DNA of 9,477 bases from an uncultured Prevotella sp. (GTDB lineage: Bacteria; Bacteroidota; Bacteroidia; Bacteroidales; Bacteroidaceae): the NCBI GenBank assembly GCA_900540375.1, contig UQFS01000051.1, forward strand, positions 1 through 9,477, given 5' to 3'. The notes under the pieces are model-generated. The model saw only the letters and a list, made by a program, of their open reading frames with translations. It searched no databases and had not been told where the DNA came from. Position numbers and translations under genes: made by a program. Below, in pieces: positions 7,028 to 9,477 of this stretch (its first letter is position 1; the number at the start of each line of letters is the position of its first letter).

Positions 7028-8512
7028 ATGCAAGAGATTATAAAAATTGAAAACGGCGTGACCCGTATGCCCGCGTGGCGTATGGCAGAACCCGTCAACT
7101 ACTCACTTCGAGGCGATGAGCAGCAGGCCATCGTGGGACCTAACGGTGGCGGTAAGTCAATGCTCATCGACATCCTCGTCGGCCGTCATCCGCTGCTGAT
7201 GCGTGATGTGCAATACGACTTCTTGCCAAGTACCAGTCCACTGGTCTCCGACAATATCAAGTATATCACCTTCCGCGACGCTTATGGCGGCGACAACGAT
7301 AAGAGCTATTACCTCCAGCAACGATGGAACCAAATGGAAATCAATGAGGGGACACCTACCGTCGGCTCTAAACTGGAGGAGGCTTATCTGAGGTCGGGCG
7401 AAGACTCACCGCGCCATCGTGAGTTGCGTGACCGGCTCTACAAAATGTTCAACATCGACAAGTTGCTCGACAAATACATCATCCTGCTGTCGAGCGGTGA
7501 GCTCCGCAAACTGAAACTGACAGAGGCTCTTCTCTCCGCTCCGAGAGTGTTGATCATGGACAATCCCTTCATCGGACTGGATGCCGAGGCAAGAGACCAG
7601 CTCAAGGAGCTCTTGAAGATGCTTGTCGGACAGCAGAATCTTCAGATCATCCTTGTATTGTCAAAGAGCGACGACATCCCCGACTTCATCACCCATGTGG
7701 TTGAGGTCAGAGATATGAAAGTGATGCCCAAGGTCACGCTTGAAGAGTATCAGGCTCATCATCAGCCCATTCCGCCGCATGTCTTATCCGAGGGCAAGGC
7801 ACAGGCTGTCCTCAACCTGCCGGAGCGACAGAAAGACTATCATGCCCACGACGTGGTGAAGATGCACAATGTCCGCATACAATATGGTCAGCGGGTGATC
7901 CTCAAGGATCTCGACTGGACGGTGCACAATGGCGAGCACTGGGCGCTGGGCGGACAAAACGGTGCCGGTAAGTCTACACTGCTGAGCCTCGTCTGCGCTG
8001 ATAATCCACAGAGCTATGCTTGCGACATCTGTCTCTTCGATCAGAACCGTGGAAGTGGAGAGAGCATTTGGGACATCAAGAAGCATATCGGCTACGTGTC
8101 ACCGGAGATGCATCGCGCTTATCAGCGTGATATCCCTGCTATCAGAATTGTGGCAAGCGGACTGAAAGACAGTGTGGGACTCTACGTCAAACCCGACGAA
8201 AGCGAATACGATACCTGCCGCTTCTGGATGTCGGTGTTCGGACTTGAGGGCTTGGAAGAGCGGACGTTCTTGAAGCTCTCCAGCGGACAGCAGCGTCTCG
8301 TGCTCCTGGCGCGTGCCTTCGTCAAAGATCCTCAATTGCTGATCCTCGATGAGCCACTGCATGGTCTTGACAACAGCAACCGACGCCTGGTGAAAGATGT
8401 CATCGAGACTTTCTGCAAGCGCCCCAACAAGACGCTGATCATGGTCACGCACTACGAGGAGGAGCTCCCTGCATGCATCGATCACCGCATCCGGCTCGTG
8501 AGACATATATAA
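7028..8512 (+). CDS. modF: ModF/PhrA-like double ABC ATPase
   Basis: A 494-residue soluble protein with two fused ABC nucleotide-binding domains and no membrane segment. Domain 1 has Walker A GPNGGGKS (37-44), signature LSSGE (154-158) and Walker B VLIMDN (174-179). Domain 2 has Walker A GQNGAGKS (309-316), signature LSSGQ (417-421), Walker B LLILDE (437-442) and switch His475. GSGESIWDIKKHIGYVS (342-358) is nearly identical, from memory, to E. coli ModF, the companion of the ModE molybdate regulator once called photorepair protein PhrA; its role is not firmly established. No modABC genes are nearby, so a link to molybdate is only by name. Domain 1 has Asn179 where the catalytic Glu should be and no switch His, so ATP hydrolysis is probably confined to the site using domain 2 residues. 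The frame is open back to 6863, but that overlaps ruvC; ATG 7028, 34 bp after ruvC, aligns with the family. Confidence 0.9.
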   Translation: MQEIIKIENGVTRMPAWRMAEPVNYSLRGDEQQAIVGPNGGGKSMLIDILVGRHPLLMRDVQYDFLPSTSPLVSDNIKYITFRDAYGGDNDKSYYLQQRWNQMEINEGTPTVGSKLEEAYLRSGEDSPRHRELRDRLYKMFNIDKLLDKYIILLSSGELRKLKLTEALLSAPRVLIMDNPFIGLDAEARDQLKELLKMLVGQQNLQIILVLSKSDDIPDFITHVVEVRDMKVMPKVTLEEYQAHHQPIPPHVLSEGKAQAVLNLPERQKDYHAHDVVKMHNVRIQYGQRVILKDLDWTVHNGEHWALGGQNGAGKSTLLSLVCADNPQSYACDICLFDQNRGSGESIWDIKKHIGYVSPEMHRAYQRDIPAIRIVASGLKDSVGLYVKPDESEYDTCRFWMSVFGLEGLEERTFLKLSSGQQRLVLLARAFVKDPQLLILDEPLHGLDNSNRRLVKDVIETFCKRPNKTLIMVTHYEEELPACIDHRIRLVRHI

Positions 8513-8580
8513 TAGTAGCCCCTCTCCAAAGGAGAGGGGGAGTAAAATGCTTTGCGGGTGATGATAAAACATATATAATA
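8503..8580. repeat. 12-bp direct repeats flanking a 54-bp hairpin-bearing segment
   Basis: ACATATATAATA occurs at 8503-8514, overlapping the modF stop codon, and again at 8569-8580. The 54 bp between contain the perfect GC-rich palindrome at 8519-8539. This arrangement resembles a target-site duplication around a small palindromic insertion, but the repeat is AT-rich and could be local duplication. Removing one copy plus the segment would leave the modF C-terminus unchanged. Confidence 0.6.
8519..8539. repeat. Perfect 9-bp GC-rich palindrome (hairpin) after modF
   Basis: CCCCTCTCC, loop AAA, GGAGAGGGG: a perfect 9-bp stem with a 3-nt loop, seven bases after the modF stop. No T tract follows on either strand, so it is not a canonical intrinsic terminator; it could stall polymerase, protect the mRNA 3' end or be a dispersed REP-like element. 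Similar C/G-rich hairpins are, to my recollection, common between genes in Bacteroidota. Confidence 0.7.
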
Positions 8581-8584
8581 AGGT

Positions 8585-8597
8585 GTAGGATTCCTAC
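8585..8597. repeat. Short palindrome upstream of the secreted-protein gene
   Basis: GTAGGA, T, TCCTAC: 6-bp arms about one central base, followed by CCCTTTTCC. It lies 38 bp before the ATG at 8635. It could be an operator or part of a weak terminator for the modF run; neither is established. No TAnnTTTG promoter element is visible in this gap. Confidence 0.35.
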
Positions 8598-8634
8598 CCT
8601 TTTCCTATATAAATGTAGAATGTATTAAACAAGT

Positions 8635-9132
8635 ATGAAAATGAAAACGATGAAAATGATTCTCCTTACGCTTGTTTTGGCCTTAGCCTCTGTTGAGGTA
8701 AATGCTCAGGAGATTTATAACGAGGTAAGGCGTATGCAAAAACAGTTTGAGACCGTCAAACTGGACAAGACCAAGAAAATGGATGAGCGCAAGATTGCAT
8801 CCTTCAAATGGGATGCTATCGAGTATATGCTCTACAAAGCCAAGCAGGACAGCACTTTCACTGAACTGCAACTGGGCAAGCAAACCAATGCCATGGTTGA
8901 CTTTGTCAATCTCTTCATCAAGCGACTGGTCGAGGCCGGCAACAGCAAGAGCAAGCGCGAGACGGTAGGGCTTCGCTTCAAGAATGCCAGCATCAACCAT
9001 AGTTTCTTCCACGATGAAGACAAAGACCTCGTCTTGGCTTATTACAACAATCCCAAATTCATCACCCAGTTCTCGTTAGATACCGACTGGGTTGAGGCCC
9101 TCAAGGAGGTAAGAGCGATGAACTGGGAGTAA
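8635..9132 (+). CDS. Small secreted protein of unknown function
   Basis: A 165-residue protein with a Sec signal peptide: basic start MKMKTMK, hydrophobic core ILLTLVLALASV at about 9-20, and a likely cleavage after VNA at 24, leaving a mature N-terminal Gln. There is no lipobox cysteine, and in fact no cysteine at all. The mature part is about 140 residues, charged and probably mostly helical (YNEVRRMQKQFETVKLDKTKK, then a second helical stretch around FKWDAIEYMLYKAK and VDFVNLFIKRLVEA), ending in an acidic, aromatic-rich segment. I do not recognise the family; it resembles small periplasmic hypothetical proteins of Prevotella and Bacteroides. Several in-frame ATGs (8635, 8641, 8650, 8656) leave the exact start open; the first gives the best signal peptide. 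It stands alone, 122 bp after modF. Confidence 0.82.
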   Translation: MKMKTMKMILLTLVLALASVEVNAQEIYNEVRRMQKQFETVKLDKTKKMDERKIASFKWDAIEYMLYKAKQDSTFTELQLGKQTNAMVDFVNLFIKRLVEAGNSKSKRETVGLRFKNASINHSFFHDEDKDLVLAYYNNPKFITQFSLDTDWVEALKEVRAMNWE

Positions 9133-9477
9133 CCATTACTTCTTTTCATCTACTCTATCTCCACAACAATCCCCATGACTTCTTCGCTGTAGGGATCACT
9201 ACATTGCAAAAGAAATCATGGGGGAAATAAATGTAGCCTGATTATCAAATAGTTACAAGGTAAATGGTACAAAAATGTGCATGTCGAAAAAGGCTGTGTT
9301 TAGCGACTACTAAGGCAGCTACTCTATTTGCTGTTATGAAATATTAAGAGTCCAAGTCTTGCCTTTAACTTTTTATAAGTTCAAATTTCTCGTCTACAAT
9401 TTTCCATGTTTGGAAAGTTTTGCTTATCTTTCCTCTATAAAACCGAATAGATTTCCGTGCAGGAGTAACTAAAAACA
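9133..9477. other. AT-rich gene-free tail of the window
   Basis: No open frame of convincing length, RBS or codon pattern is visible on either strand. It contains the long imperfect hairpin at 9171-9223 and two small inverted repeats: AACTT/AAGTT at 9367-9381, and TTTCC/GGAAA at 9401-9416 followed by GTTTT, which is weakly terminator-like. It may hold the leader or promoter of a gene beyond the window, but no clean TAnnTTTGC element was found. Confidence 0.6.
9171..9223. other. Long imperfect hairpin downstream of the secreted-protein gene
   Basis: CCCCATGA (9171-9178) pairs perfectly with TCATGGGG (9216-9223). After one C/A mismatch TTCTT (9180-9184) pairs with AAGAA (9210-9214), and inside that GC and TGTAG (9186-9192) pair with CTACA and GC (9199-9203, 9206-9207) around a 6-nt loop with a TT bulge. 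No T tract follows on either strand, which argues against a simple terminator. It could be a structured RNA 3' end, a small palindromic mobile remnant or a regulatory element. Confidence 0.6.

Noticed and set aside
8519..8539. Classic rho-independent terminator for the rsmG-modF run
   Set aside because: The stem is perfect and GC-rich but no T tract follows on either strand, so I listed it as a palindromic repeat with possible termination or stability role instead.
9300..9336. Possible tRNA-like or small-RNA fold around GGCAGC...GCTGTT
   Set aside because: Only one short stem with G-T pairs and a 10-nt loop is present; no cloverleaf, anticodon arm or T-loop motif can be built.
9396..9440. 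Possible TAnnTTTG-type promoter for a gene beyond the window (TATCTTTC near 9425)
   Set aside because: The last base of the -7 box does not match and no TTG box lies at 19-21 bp; the nearest TTTG is only 12 bp away.

Overview
The window looks like an ordinary stretch of chromosome from a member of the Bacteroidota, most likely Prevotella or a close relative. The main evidence is the TAnnTTTGC promoter element (the -7 box of the Bacteroidota primary sigma factor) in front of four genes, mostly weak Shine-Dalgarno sites, AT-rich gaps between moderately GC-rich genes, and small lineage-type secreted proteins. There is no tRNA, rRNA, CRISPR array, transposase or phage gene, and no gene has visibly foreign composition.

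Layout. Positions 64-2514 (minus strand) hold lepA (translation factor EF-4) followed by a Crp/Fnr-type regulator. Positions 2621-3052 (plus) hold a small lipoprotein of unknown function, divergent from lepA and closed by a strong hairpin terminator at 3130-3171. That terminator overlaps the 3' end of a convergent two-gene unit on the minus strand: a HAD phosphatase/phosphomutase (4333-4974) followed by a 12-TM major-facilitator protein (3160-4311). At 4993-5027 a compact, perfectly symmetric pair of overlapping divergent promoters separates the HAD gene from the next unit. The plus-strand run rsmG (5052-5672), metallo-beta-lactamase-fold hydrolase (5748-6395), ruvC (6415-6993) and a ModF-like double-ATPase ABC protein (7028-8512) is probably co-transcribed. 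After it come a perfect GC-rich hairpin flanked by 12-bp direct repeats (8503-8580), a small secreted protein of unknown function (8635-9132), and a gene-free AT-rich tail (9133-9477) with one long imperfect hairpin (9171-9223).

How the genes work together. The plus-strand run mixes housekeeping jobs: 16S rRNA modification (RsmG), Holliday-junction resolution (RuvC), a thiolester-hydrolase-like enzyme and a soluble ABC ATPase. No single pathway unites them. LepA also acts on the ribosome. The HAD and MFS genes may form a small sugar-phosphate or solute-handling unit, but the substrate cannot be read from sequence.

I found no convincing new multi-gene system. The points most worth a second look are non-coding: the palindromic divergent promoter, the repeat-flanked hairpin behind modF and the structured element in the 3' gap. 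The asymmetric active sites of the ModF-like protein are a further point. The 5' edge (1-63) has no gene and begins downstream of the Crp/Fnr gene.
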